Assembly: GCF_950295315.1 (NCBI RefSeq)
Contig: NC_080180.1
Span: 65,150,592 to 65,214,591, forward strand
Origin: Erinaceus europaeus
Lineage: Eukaryota > Chordata > Mammalia > Eulipotyphla > Erinaceidae
Reading direction: 5' to 3'
DNA: 64,000 nucleotides
The notes below the pieces were generated by a model. The model was not told where the DNA came from. It did not search any database and saw only the letters and a program-made list of their open reading frames with translations. A program made the translations under genes and the position numbers. Numbering within the stretch: the stretch's first letter is position 1; every line of letters begins with the position of its first letter. Positions 47,402 to 56,029 of this stretch are shown here, piece by piece.

Positions 47402-48219
47402 ATAGAAAAACCTGGGGGCGGAGACTGCATCAGAATAAGTCCTCAGCAACATCTCCTCCTATCCCTTTATATCTAAATGGACACAGTAAAGAAAAATGGA
47501 GCATGCTTAAATGTTTTAGAGGAATGCCATGCTCAGGTGGGAAGATGTAGGACTTTCTGTGGAGGAGGGAAGGCTTAAATGGCTGCCAACCTTGTGAGAT
47601 TTAAACGTCCTCCTGTGCTCAACCCCTCTTTAGAGAGAGAGACTTACCTGGAGAGACTCATCTCATAGGTTTAAGCGCAGCCTGCTTAACCATCTCTTCA
47701 CAGTATCTCTACATCTTTTCTATCTTTCTATCTAGTAATTGCATAAGATGTACAAAGTCTATAAAAGACTATCATGGGGCAGAAACCTTTTGGGCATAAG
47801 CCTAAATGACATAACAAAATAGGAAGGGACACGAAGGGGAGAAGTAAAAGTCAGTGTGGTGTGAATGGAAGGATTGGTGTGTGAAGGAACATTCCCTGTT
47901 TGGGTGGGGAAAAGGGCAAGGGTACATAATGAGGGGGAGGTGGGAGGCATGACCCACCAAACAGAGGGGCTATTTGGCATTGTATAGTCCTCAAGGCAAC
48001 AGTCTGTAAAGTCTATGAATTACTCAGGATCAGTCTATGAAAAACCAGCAGCGTGAAGGGAAATAAGCTGCTTCAAAATTGTGTAAAATGTATATAGGGT
48101 ATGTCAGAAAGTCCGATACAAGTCTCAGTCCGAAGTAGATGGCTAGGGGAGGAATTGGCAGGGGATGCAACACTGCATGAGGGAGGTCAGCCGCTGGAAT
48201 GTTGCTCTTTTGTAGATAG
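47402..48219 (+). other. Retroviral leader and left rearrangement zone
   Basis: + strand leader after the PBS ('ctgggggcggagactgcatc', 'ggacacagtaaagaaaaatg'). At 47,774 an ATG in good context opens a reading frame of 11 codons beginning Met-Gly-Gln, as many retroviral Gag proteins do, and then stops. Somewhere between about 47.5 and 48.2 kb the orientation changes to the - strand body. I could not fix the junction. A pyrimidine-rich tract ending in 'ctatctag' (47,712-47,738) looks like a + strand splice acceptor. Confidence 0.45.
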
Positions 48220-48528
48220 CTAGCTGGAACTGCCAACACGTAACAAGCAGGTCAGAAGCAGGAACGGTAACCAGGCATGAAGAAAGTTCTGTCCTTGGAA
48301 TTCGTGTATCAGGTTCTTCAGATCACGTTGAGTGACATCTAGGGTTTCGGGGGGTGTGCCACGGTAGTCATGCCATCTAGTGAGTGATGTCAGGGTGTGC
48401 AGGGGTTCAGATGGTTTTTCCGGGATTCCTGTGAAAGAAACACAAACAATCTGCTTCTCGTGGTTAACAGAGAACTGGTAACAAGTTATAGGTTTGTTAT
48501 AGTTGATACCTCGATGATTATAATTGGT
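48220..48528 (-). other. Open frame with hydrophobic C-terminus, unknown
   Basis: An ATG-less - strand frame of 102 codons ends in TAG at 48,220. It has ordinary protein-like composition and finishes with a hydrophobic stretch ('FLHAWLPFLLLTCLL') followed by RVGSSS. A sequence like a 3' splice site (pyrimidine-rich, ending in CACAG) lies inside it at about 48,429, so the part below 48,428 could be a downstream exon. It lies about 0.8 kb beyond the end of pol in the - orientation. It may be a remnant of the env C-terminus or of a small spliced accessory protein. I recognise no specific family. Confidence 0.35.
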
Positions 48529-49244
48529 TTAGAATCTCTTTATGATTTATTAAAAGATCATCTAATGTTACCTCCTGTAGCAGCCTCTACGGCAGGATCT
48601 TGAGACCAATTTTAGCTAAAATATGTATTTTAAACAGACTCAAATTGCTTAGAGAGTTAACGCATATTCGTGACAATGATTTTAACGTTTACAGTGCCAG
48701 ATTGATGCCAGATCTGTTGTGGATTAATTTCCACAAGATAGTTTACAGGGCACCTTTGGGGGCCCTTCAAAGGTGTCCTGAATATAAAATTTATATAGTT
48801 TAGTTTTGGGAATGAATAGTCACGTTTAACATTTAGACTTTTACCTAAATAGTAAGTTACCTTAACAATTAATTTTTACCTTGTCTGGTAAAAGTGTAGC
48901 TGTAGGGTTACACTTCTGACCGTTAAGTTAGTGTTACCAAACTTGAGACATACCCATAAACATTTAGTTATAACAAACTGGAGGAAAAAGAACTTTTGTT
49001 ATAAAAACACATTATTTAAAAACAATTTTAAATCTGTCATTAGTCACACAGTTTAAGACTAAACACTTACATATATACCAAAACTACATATAAAATTCAA
49101 AAGAGGGAGAAAGAAAAAAATTTTTGGAATGTTTCTGGACGTCTCCAGAAACTTTGGCTGCGTCCAGCATTTTTATATAAGGCCAATTATCTTTTAGAGT
49201 ACTCCAAGCAGATGGGTCATGCAAAAAAAAGAAAAAAAATTTTG
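48529..49244 (-). other. Retroviral 3' internal region (- orientation)
   Basis: AT-rich non-coding DNA following pol on the - strand. Its reverse complement over about 48.79-49.03 kb matches the + strand at about 54.85-55.06 kb: 'caagtttggtaacac' against 'aaagtttggtaaaca', and 'aaaaattaa' plus 'aacttac' in both. It marks the same 3' part of the element in inverted orientation. Most of env, expected here, is missing. Confidence 0.55.
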
Positions 49245-49454
49245 TCATTTAACACACTCACTCACAAAAACAACTGGCCAGTTATAACATAAGACATACA
49301 GGGAAAGGGTAGGAGAGAGGTCTCTGTGAGCCAGACTTTGCAGGTTCTGCCATGTTGTATTACGGGTCCTGGGATGTATCCTGCATCTGGTCCTCTTGTA
49401 GTATTTCTTGTTCTTCAGGAATAACAGCACCATCCTGCGGGTATTGTCGGACAT
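49245..49454 (-). pseudogene. env: Env leader remnant
   Basis: An ATG-started 69-codon frame overlaps the end of pol in another frame, the usual arrangement for betaretroviral env. It is Arg/Lys-rich at first ('NTRRM', 'KNKKYYKRTRCR') and has a hydrophobic run near residues 52-64 ('LYVLCYNWPVVFV') that could be a signal peptide core. It stops right after. No surface or transmembrane domain follows. The call rests on position and composition only. Confidence 0.4.
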
Positions 49455-52026
49455 GGCGGGCAGGAACCCAGACAGGTTTAGAGAAATTTTGAGGGAAAAT
49501 GCATGCGAAACCCCTTCCCATGGTCAATAATGGGTCAGGCCCTTTCCAAACTTTATCGAGTGGGTCTCTCCATTTCACCTTAATAGATGGGAGGGTAGAT
49601 GGTGTTTGCCAGTGAAGAATAATAGGGGGTAAGGCTGAGTTATTGTAAATCTTAAAGAGATTTGACTTAGTTAAGGCTTTTGCTAGCTGGATATTGGGGG
49701 GATATGTTCCTCCTTTATCTTTATTTAGTTGAGCCTTCAGTGTTTGATGGGCCCTCTTGACAATGCCTTGTCCCTGTGGATTGTAGGGAATGCCCGTGGT
49801 ATGAGTAATATTCCAGAGGAAACAAAAATCTTTAAATTGTTTGCTTGAAAACATAGGTGCATTGTCTGTTTTCAAAAATAATGGGACCCCCATAACGGCA
49901 AAACAAGAGAGCATATGGCTTACAAGCTTTTTAGCACTTTCTCCTGTCTGAGCTGTAGCCCACATAAATTTAGAAAAGGTATCAATTGAGACAAACACAT
50001 ATTTTTGTTTGCCAAAGTTTGGTATGTGGGTGACATCAATTTGCCAAATAGCATTAGCTTTTAAACCTCGGGGGTTAACCCCAAGGGTCTGGATAGCAGG
50101 TATCTTTATGAGATTTGCACAAGAAGAGCATGTAGCAAGGATATGTTTTAACTGTGGTACAGGAACATCAGGGAATCAAGCTTGAAGGCCTTTAAGATTA
50201 ACATGGGTTAGAGAGTGAAAATTAGCAGGATCAGAGACAGAGACTGGGAAAGTTCCTGTGGAGGCAAGGTGGTCAACTGCGGCATTCCCTTCAGACAGGG
50301 AACCAGGAAGAGGGCTGTGGGAACGAAGGTGTTGAATATACAGTGATTGGGTTCGAGAACAGAGCATAGAGGCGATTTGAATCAAGAGAGGGGAAAGTGG
50401 GTTGTCATCAATTTTCACATACGAACGAGCAAGCCATGGAAGTAAGTTAAGAGTATACACACTGTCAGAAAAAAGGTTGAAGGATTCTGGTACAGCTTTT
50501 AGTGCAAGAAAAACAGCATAAAGTTCTTTGTACTGAGGGGAATTATCAGGAAGCTCAGTAAAGAGAGGTTTAGGAGATTGTTTGTCTGGGTAATATATAA
50601 GGGCAGCAGCTCCCCTTTTTCCGCCATCAGTAAAGATTGTAGGAGCAGAGGGAATGGGATCCCGAGAGAAAAGTTTAGGTGCTAGTAGAGGCAGAAGAGG
50701 TAAAGAAGCTATCAATATATTAGAAGGAAAATGGTTATCTATTTGTCCTGGAAACCCCACGAAGCTTATGGCAAAGCGGGAATGATGGCGTATAAGCCAC
50801 TCTGTATCTGTGAGAGAAAAGGGCAGAATGATTAAATCCGGTTCTTTCCCTAAGACCTGCACAGACCTATTTCTCCCTTGGCGAACCATGAATGCTAATG
50901 CATCTATCTCAGTGAGGAGTCTTGGAGCTCCTCCTACTGGCGTGTGAAGCCATTTGAGAACCCCATGGTCTTGCCACAGTGCCCCTACTACTGTGGGGGT
51001 GGAGTTGAAGATTAGAAGGTTTACAGGAGAGGAGGGGGAGAATCGAACAAGGTGCATGTCCTGGAGGGCCTGGTTAACCCTTTCCAGTGCCAAGGAGGCC
51101 TCAGGAGTTAACTTACGTTTTGAAGAGGGCTGTTTGTTTCCTTTCAACAGGTCAAACAGTGGTTGGAGGCAGCTTGTGGGCAGATAGAGATACTGCCTAA
51201 GCCAATTTAAATTTCCTAGAAAACTTTGTAAAGAAGCAAGAGTAAGGTTAGAAGGGAAGGTAACATTAGGTTTTAAGGGACGAATTTGCGTTAGAGAAAT
51301 CTCTGAACCTAGGAAGGATATTGGAGGGATTAGCTGTATCTTCTCAGGGGCTACATTAAGGCCGCTTTTCTTTAATGCAGGAATGAGAAAATCACGTAAG
51401 GCATAGAGATCTGTATCTGATTTTCCCCATATTAAAATATCATCTGTATAATGAAAAATATTAAGGCCCTTATGAATATATGGGACAAGGGCAGATTTAA
51501 CAGCCTCCTGACAAATTGTAGGACTATTGGCCATACCCTGGGGAAGCACCACCCATTCAAATCTATCAGCGGGGCTGGCATTATTAATAGACGGAACAGA
51601 GAAGGCAAAACGTTTACAATCTCGCGGATGCAAGGGGATAGAGAAAAAACAATCTTGTATATCAATAGCTATGATTGGAATTCCCGTGGGAATTGCAGAA
51701 GCAAGAGGCAAACCCCTTTGGGGGGAGCCCCAGACCTGCATGGTTTTATTTACTGCACGGAGATCTTGAAGGAGGCGCCATTTTCCCGAGTGCTTTTTAA
51801 TCACAAAGACAGGAGTATTCCATGGGCTTCGAGAATGATGAATGTGTCTCAAGGACAACTGCTCCCGGACGAGCTCTTTTAAAATTTTTAGCTTATCCCT
51901 AGGTAAAGGCCACTGTTCCACCCAGACAGGCTCATTAGAAAGCCAGCTTAAGCGGGGTGTTTGGCTACGAACAGTGACATTTAGTATTGGGGGTGCTGAA
52001 TAGACCTGGTATCGCGGGAATGAGTT
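49360..52026 (-). pseudogene. pol: Retroviral pol: RT, RNase H, integrase (defective)
   Basis: The frame opens at 52,026, overlaps the end of gag-pro by 46 nt in the -1 frame, and runs to 49,360 apart from one TGA at 50,176-50,178. RT: the 'WVEQWPLP' entry motif, catalytic Asp in 'AIDIQD' and the active-site box YTDD (about codon 158 from the GTG at 51,921), where Met or Ile is usual at the second position. RNase H: Asp in 'FTDGG', Glu in 'YKELYA', Asp in 'LFSDS' and a late Asp in 'AAVDHLAS' are all present. Integrase: the HxxxH half of the zinc site lies before the TGA and 'CSSC' after it. The first catalytic Asp is in 'WQIDVTH' and the second in 'LKTDNAP'. The Glu expected 35 residues on is Lys (codon 49,756-49,758, 'GIVKRAH'). 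Encoded opposite to the flanking LTRs. As it stands it cannot make a working integrase. Confidence 0.92.
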
Positions 52027-53618
52027 TTACGCTCTGCAGAGGCGTCTGTGGATATCCTAACATTAAGACATTCCAGAAGATCCCTGCCCAGTAAGTTGGT
52101 GCTAATATTAGCTACCAAAGGGCGGAAGTGTCCGGTAGAACCTTCTGGGTCTTCCCACATAAGCGAGTCTCGTGTGCAAAATGCTCTTGTCATCCCTCCT
52201 ATTCCATGTAAACTGGGTCCAGGGATGAGTTCCCAATCTTGGGGAACCTCTTCTTGCCTTAAAATCGTCTTTGCTGCCCCCGTGTCAATCAAAAATTTAA
52301 AAGGAATATTGCCAATCTTTACTGTCATAGAAGGGTGACCTTGTTCTAAAACAGGAGTGGTCCACAAAACCTCAGGCCCCGAATTTGTACTATTCAGGGG
52401 CGAACCATCTTTATGAAATTGGGACCAACAATCTCTCTTCCAATGAAACCCCTTATGACATTTTGGACAAACAGTACGTGGTCTCTGGCTCCCTGACTGA
52501 AAGCGGGGTTGCTCTGGCTGGAGGCGTGGTTTCCCTGACTGGAGGCGTGGTTGCAACTTATCAGGACATTGGTTACGCCAATGTCCTTGGTGACCGCACT
52601 GAAAGCAGGCCCCGTTTTGCTTTCGTGGGGCAACTGCATAGACCTGCGTCATAGCGGGTGTCCCATAATTGCCTGATGTAAGTTCCTGTGTTGCTAGAAT
52701 CCAATTATCTGGGTGTAGGTGTTTAAGATTAAGAAATACCTGATGGAATTGTGGTGTCATGCCTTCCCAGACAATAGAGCGCAAGAGTAGTGTGTGGACG
52801 TCAGGATTATAAACCTTTCTCTCTAAGCTTCTCTTCACCCTTGAGATGAAGCTCGCCAATGACTCATCAGAGCCTTGGTGAAAAGAGTTAATGGGAGCTG
52901 ATGGATCTACATCAGGTGTGGTCACCCTTTCCCATGCTTGTGTTGCACAGATGCGTACCTGTTCAAAATAACCAGTTGGAAACCTGGCTTCTGCCTGCTG
53001 AGCTCCAGATTCATAAGCTCCTGCTCCAAACAAAGCATCAAAATTCCATTCTACCTGTTTGTTACTATTTTCCTGCGATTGCCTAGAGCACTCATCGCGG
53101 AAACATGCCTGCCACTGAAGATAGAGTGGGTCTGGGAGTGCAGCATGAGCCAGTTCTTTCCAGTCTTGTGGTATATTTAAATGCTGGTAAAAGCTTCTCA
53201 AAACGGACTTGGTCCATGGAGAGTGCATACCGTCCTCCCTGACTGCTTGCCTGAGCGTTCCAAGTTCTATTGAGGAATATGGCTGCCACGGCTGAGGGTT
53301 TTGTTTAGAAGGGGCCAAGTTTACCGGGAATGTGTGGATTTGGTCCGATGGCGCGGGAGAGGGAGCTACAGAAGTGGAAAGTTCAGTAGAAACTGCTGTA
53401 GTGGCTGCAGGGGAGACTAAACGCATATCTACGGGGACGGAGCTCCCGGGGTGGACTGCACATGGTTTAAAATCCTTAAGTGCTGAAAAAATATCCTTTA
53501 GCTCTCGTATCTCAGTCACTAGGTCCCTTAATGGTGACGTATCAGCAGGGGGCGGGGTCAGGGACGAGGAAGCCTCAGGCGGAGCTGAAACCGGGATGGC
53601 AGGGGCTGGGGGCGGGGT
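51981..53618 (-). pseudogene. gag-pro: Retroviral gag-pro, N-terminally truncated, single frame
   Basis: Open from 53,618 down to TAA at 51,981. Residue numbers below count from the GTG at 53,519, as no ATG starts the frame. Before it come Pro-rich residues. Capsid: about 68-290, with the major homology region 'QGSDESLASFISRV' at 215-228. Nucleocapsid: two zinc knuckles, CX2CX4HX4C at 305-318 and CX2CX4HX4C at 351-364, unusually far apart (about 32 residues) and joined by a repeated 'PRLQ/PRFQ' linker. Protease: DTGA at 412-415, a Gly-rich flap near 438 and 'LLGRDLL' near 476. Gag and protease are in one frame, with no dUTPase between them and no C-terminal G-patch. Betaretroviruses normally separate gag and pro by a -1 frameshift. 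The matrix region is absent because the frame meets an inverted LTR junction near 53,620. Confidence 0.88.
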
Positions 53619-53645
53619 TCAGGAATGCAGAAGCTGCAGGCAGAG
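53619..53645. other. Junction between inverted gag and the middle LTR
   Basis: Left of here the - strand encodes Gag. Right of about 53,642 the + strand is LTR U3 repeat sequence. The Gag frame hits TGA at 53,619-53,621. This is the right-hand breakpoint of the inverted segment, placed to within about 25 bp. Confidence 0.6.
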
Positions 53646-54012
53646 TTCCATAGTGCCAGAGTTCCTGAGTTTGAGAGTTTTCAGGGTTACAGAGTAAGAG
53701 AGAGTGCCAGAGTGACAGAGTTCCTGAGTTCCTGAGTTCGAGAGTGCCAGAGTTTTCAGACAGCTCCCCAGTACGAGAGTTTCAGAGTTCCAGAGTTGGA
53801 GAGTTCCTGAGTTACAGAGTAAGAGGGAGTGCTTGTGCCTCCGCAAAGAGACAGCCGAGTTCTGTTTGGTGATTAGTTTGTCTTAGTTTGTGAATCGTTG
53901 TTCCTGAATAAAGAAACACAGCTTCCCTGCCCAGCCTTTGTCTCCGCGTCTCTGTTACCCGCCCGTGAAGCTAGCCCACCCGGCCGGCTGGAGCCTTCAG
54001 AAATTTTAACAA
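53642..54012 (+). repeat. Middle LTR (+), U3-truncated
   Basis: Starts inside the 'agagttcc' repeats of U3 and is complete from there: 'gtgcttgtgcctccgcaaag', AATAAA near 53,908, 'gtctccgcgtctctgttacc', end TTTTAACA. The U3 start, with the C-run and GC-box-like stretch, is missing. Its U5 agrees with the 3' LTR and not with the 5' LTR. Confidence 0.88.
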
Positions 54013-54014
54013 AT

Positions 54015-54032
54015 GGTGCCCACGTGGACATG
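54015..54032 (+). other. Second primer-binding-site-like sequence (degraded)
   Basis: 'tggtgcccacgtggacat' occupies the PBS position after the middle LTR. It differs from the 47,384 site by a C-to-T change and a missing A within the first ten bases, so pairing to tRNA-Lys would be weakened. Confidence 0.65.
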
Positions 54033-54046
54033 ACCTGCGCATCTCT

Positions 54047-54057
54047 CAGGTAAGTAA
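54047..54057 (+). promoter_or_regulatory. Candidate splice donor in the leader
   Basis: 'tctcaggtaagtaaag' contains a consensus CAG|GTAAGT 5' splice site about 25 bases after the PBS-like site, where a retroviral major donor would be expected. Seen as sequence only; its use is inference. Confidence 0.6.
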
Positions 54058-54081
54058 AGACAATTTGGCTACCTATGCACT

Positions 54082-54555
54082 ATGGCCTTCTCTTCTGCTT
54101 GTGAAGAGATCTCCAAAGGCCTCTTTCTTCATGAGACTGTTTTGCTGTTTCTGGAACATTTATCTCTGGACCACTCGGTGGTTTCCACTCACTTGGGCGA
54201 ACTCAGAACAGCCAGCGGGAAGAGCCAGCGGGCGGGAGGCGAGGCGCGGAGCTGCTGTTTCCACCTGGTTAAACAGCCAGCCAGCCGGCTGTGCCCAGAC
54301 AACCCCGCGCACCGCGCCCACAGCCCCGAAGCCCCACAGCCCGCAGGAGGCCTACGCCAGCACGCAGGAGCCCGATGCGTTCACGCTAGAGCCCGAGGCC
54401 AACACGCAGGAGCCCGAGGCCAGCCCACAGGAGCCGGCTCTCCACCGCGTGGCGCAGGACACTGGACGCGGGATCCCTCTATGCTGCTCGGCCACTGCGA
54501 ACAGAGCAGCAGACATGGCAGGGCCATGGGGCAGGGCCGCGGCGGCCTATCATGA
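54082..54555 (+). CDS. Hypothetical ORF in the non-gag internal region
   Basis: The ATG at 54,082 has A at -3 and G at +4 (good Kozak context), 70 nt after the middle LTR. The 157-codon product starts 'MAFSSACEEISKGLFLHETV' and continues into a Gly/Arg/Ala/His-rich tail from GC-rich DNA (54,180-54,560). A second frame (54,065-54,841, starting at TTG) is open longer and contains repeated 'QEPEA' units. Neither matches a Gag, protease or polymerase feature I know. The GC-rich stretch contrasts sharply with the AT-rich retroviral DNA after 54,840 and could be captured host sequence. Coding status is uncertain because GC-rich DNA keeps several frames open by chance. Confidence 0.3.
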   Translation: MAFSSACEEISKGLFLHETVLLFLEHLSLDHSVVSTHLGELRTASGKSQRAGGEARSCCFHLVKQPASRLCPDNPAHRAHSPEAPQPAGGLRQHAGARCVHARARGQHAGARGQPTGAGSPPRGAGHWTRDPSMLLGHCEQSSRHGRAMGQGRGGLS

Positions 54556-54840
54556 CCGCCACCTCTGGGCACCTAGGCCCATGCCTTCTACAATGGTGGC
54601 CTGCCTGCCCTCTTGCTATAAATTCTGGAACCATCCTGGGCCTCCCGGATCCCCGGACTCCCTGCCAAAACTGGGCACACGAGATCTCCAGCCACCGGTC
54701 CGGTCTGAAGGCAGACAAGCTGGAGTATGCAGAGATTTGTGCAGAGATCGCAACCTGCAATTCCTAGAAGTAAAGCTGTGTGGGAAGCCACCTCCGGATG
54801 GTGAACCCCCCCCCCCAACAACTAAGACAGTACAGATTTA
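54556..54840 (+). other. GC-rich non-gag internal region, 3' part
   Basis: Continues the foreign-looking segment between the middle LTR and the AT-rich retroviral 3' region. It ends near a C-run (54,808-54,817). No recognised domain. Confidence 0.4.
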
Positions 54841-55549
54841 AATTCGTGTTTAAAATGACATGTCTTCGTAACAAAGGTTTCTCTCCTTGTGTATTAATGA
54901 CCATGTTTATGTGTATGTTTAAAGTTTGGTAAACAGTAGCTTTAAGGCTAAATTCTTACTAGTCAAAGTTAAATGAAAAAGGTTTTCAACGTAATTCTCA
55001 TAAAGATAAAAATTAACTTACATTTAAAGTCTGAGGTAAAAATTAGTTAACAATAAATATATTTTAACTAAGTTGGTCTAAACAAAAGGTTAAATAGACT
55101 TGTTGATATGTAAAACTCTCCATTACCTTCTCTATTAGAAATGGTAGATAGCACAATGGCTATGCTAATTATTCTCATGCCTGAGGTTTCCTCTCCTGCC
55201 CACACCTAGGGTGTGTCTCCATCTTGAATGGGTGTAACAAAAGGTTAAAAGACGTTGTTGATATGTAAAAGTCTCAAAATTCCTTCTCTATTAGAAACAT
55301 TGGATAGTGCAGTAGATATGCTAATAACAAGTTTTGTTTCATAGTAAGTAAGTTGCAGCCAGCTGCCTGTGGGACTCTAGGCCGTTCCCCGCCCCCATGC
55401 AATTGCCCGTAGAGGCAAGTAGGCCCCCAGAGGCAAGAAATGTTTTTTTTTCAGATATGGCCCCCTCAGGCCTTCCCTTGGCAACATGCTGGTTTTTGTT
55501 ATATATGTTTCTGTTCACCCCACACCCTTGATACTATAGTCATTTAGTT
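54841..55549 (+). other. Retroviral 3' internal region (+ orientation)
   Basis: AT-rich, no env. It includes a direct repeat of about 90 bp: 55,081-55,170 and 55,230-55,325 share 'caaaaggttaaa', 'gttgatatgtaaaa' and 'ccttctctattagaaa'. The first copy runs into 'tagcacaatggctatgctaa' and 'tattctcatgcctgagg', which resemble the head of the 'cataatggttatgca' SINE. Confidence 0.6.
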
Positions 55550-55564
55550 AAAAAGAAAAGGGGG
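55550..55564 (+). other. Polypurine tract
   Basis: 'aaaaagaaaaggggg', followed by AAT and then the 3' LTR start TGTCATATGC. In retroviruses this primes plus-strand DNA (family knowledge). Confidence 0.88.
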
Positions 55565-55567
55565 AAT

Positions 55568-56029
55568 TGTCATATGCTTTACATTGATTTGTTCTAGCCC
55601 CCCCCCCCCCAAGAGAATTGGATCAGTCCTGTTAATTTCGCGGGCCTGCTTGGCCCCGCCCCAAGGAACCCCAGGAGAGGGTTCCTGAGTCCGAGAGTTC
55701 CTGAGTGCGAGAGTTCCTGAGTTCGAGAGTTTCAGGGTTACAGAGTAAGAGAGAGTTCCAGTGTGCCAGAGTTTCAGAGGGTTCCCCAGTACGAGAGTTC
55801 CAGAGTTCCAGAGTTGGAGGGTTCCTGAGTTCAAGAGTAAGAGGGAGTGCTTGTGCCACCGCAAAGAGACAGCAGAGCTCTGTTTGGTGATTAGTTTGTC
55901 TTAGTTTGTGAATCGTTGTTCCTGAATAAAGAAATACAGCTTCCCTGCCCAGCCGTTGTCTCCGCGTCTCTGTTACCCGCCCGTGAAGCCAGCCCGGCCG
56001 GCCAGAGCCTTCCAAAAATTTTAACAACA
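55568..56029 (+). repeat. 3' LTR (+)
   Basis: Complete, TGTCATATGC to TTTTAACAACA. U3 has a C12 run near 55,598, 'ttggccccgccccaaggaac', then 'gagagttcc' repeats. AATAAA is near 55,925. It is longer than the 5' LTR mainly because of the repeat copy number in U3. Confidence 0.92.

Larger units (their letters stand above)
46964..56029. mobile_element. Rearranged class II endogenous retrovirus
   Basis: The outer LTRs (+) of 418 and 462 bp share TGT...ACA ends and a 6-bp target duplication. A Lys-type PBS follows the 5' LTR and a polypurine tract precedes the 3' LTR. Internally gag-pro-pol lies on the - strand (49,360-53,618), opposite to the LTRs. A third partial LTR (+) sits at about 53,642-54,012. 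Sequence after pol on the - strand (about 48.79-49.03 kb) resembles the + strand near 54.85-55.06 kb, so the body carries two related 3' internal regions in opposite orientations. I infer a mosaic of a coding and a non-coding relative, formed during reverse transcription or by later rearrangement. An assembly error is not excluded. The replication genes are truncated and mutated. Confidence 0.85.

Noticed and set aside
50954..51882. + strand frames of 77-143 codons opposite pol
   Set aside because: Shadows of the - strand pol frame.
51981..52026. Slippery heptamer for the pro-pol frameshift
   Set aside because: A -1 overlap exists, but I could not find a convincing X-XXY-YYZ site in phase within it.
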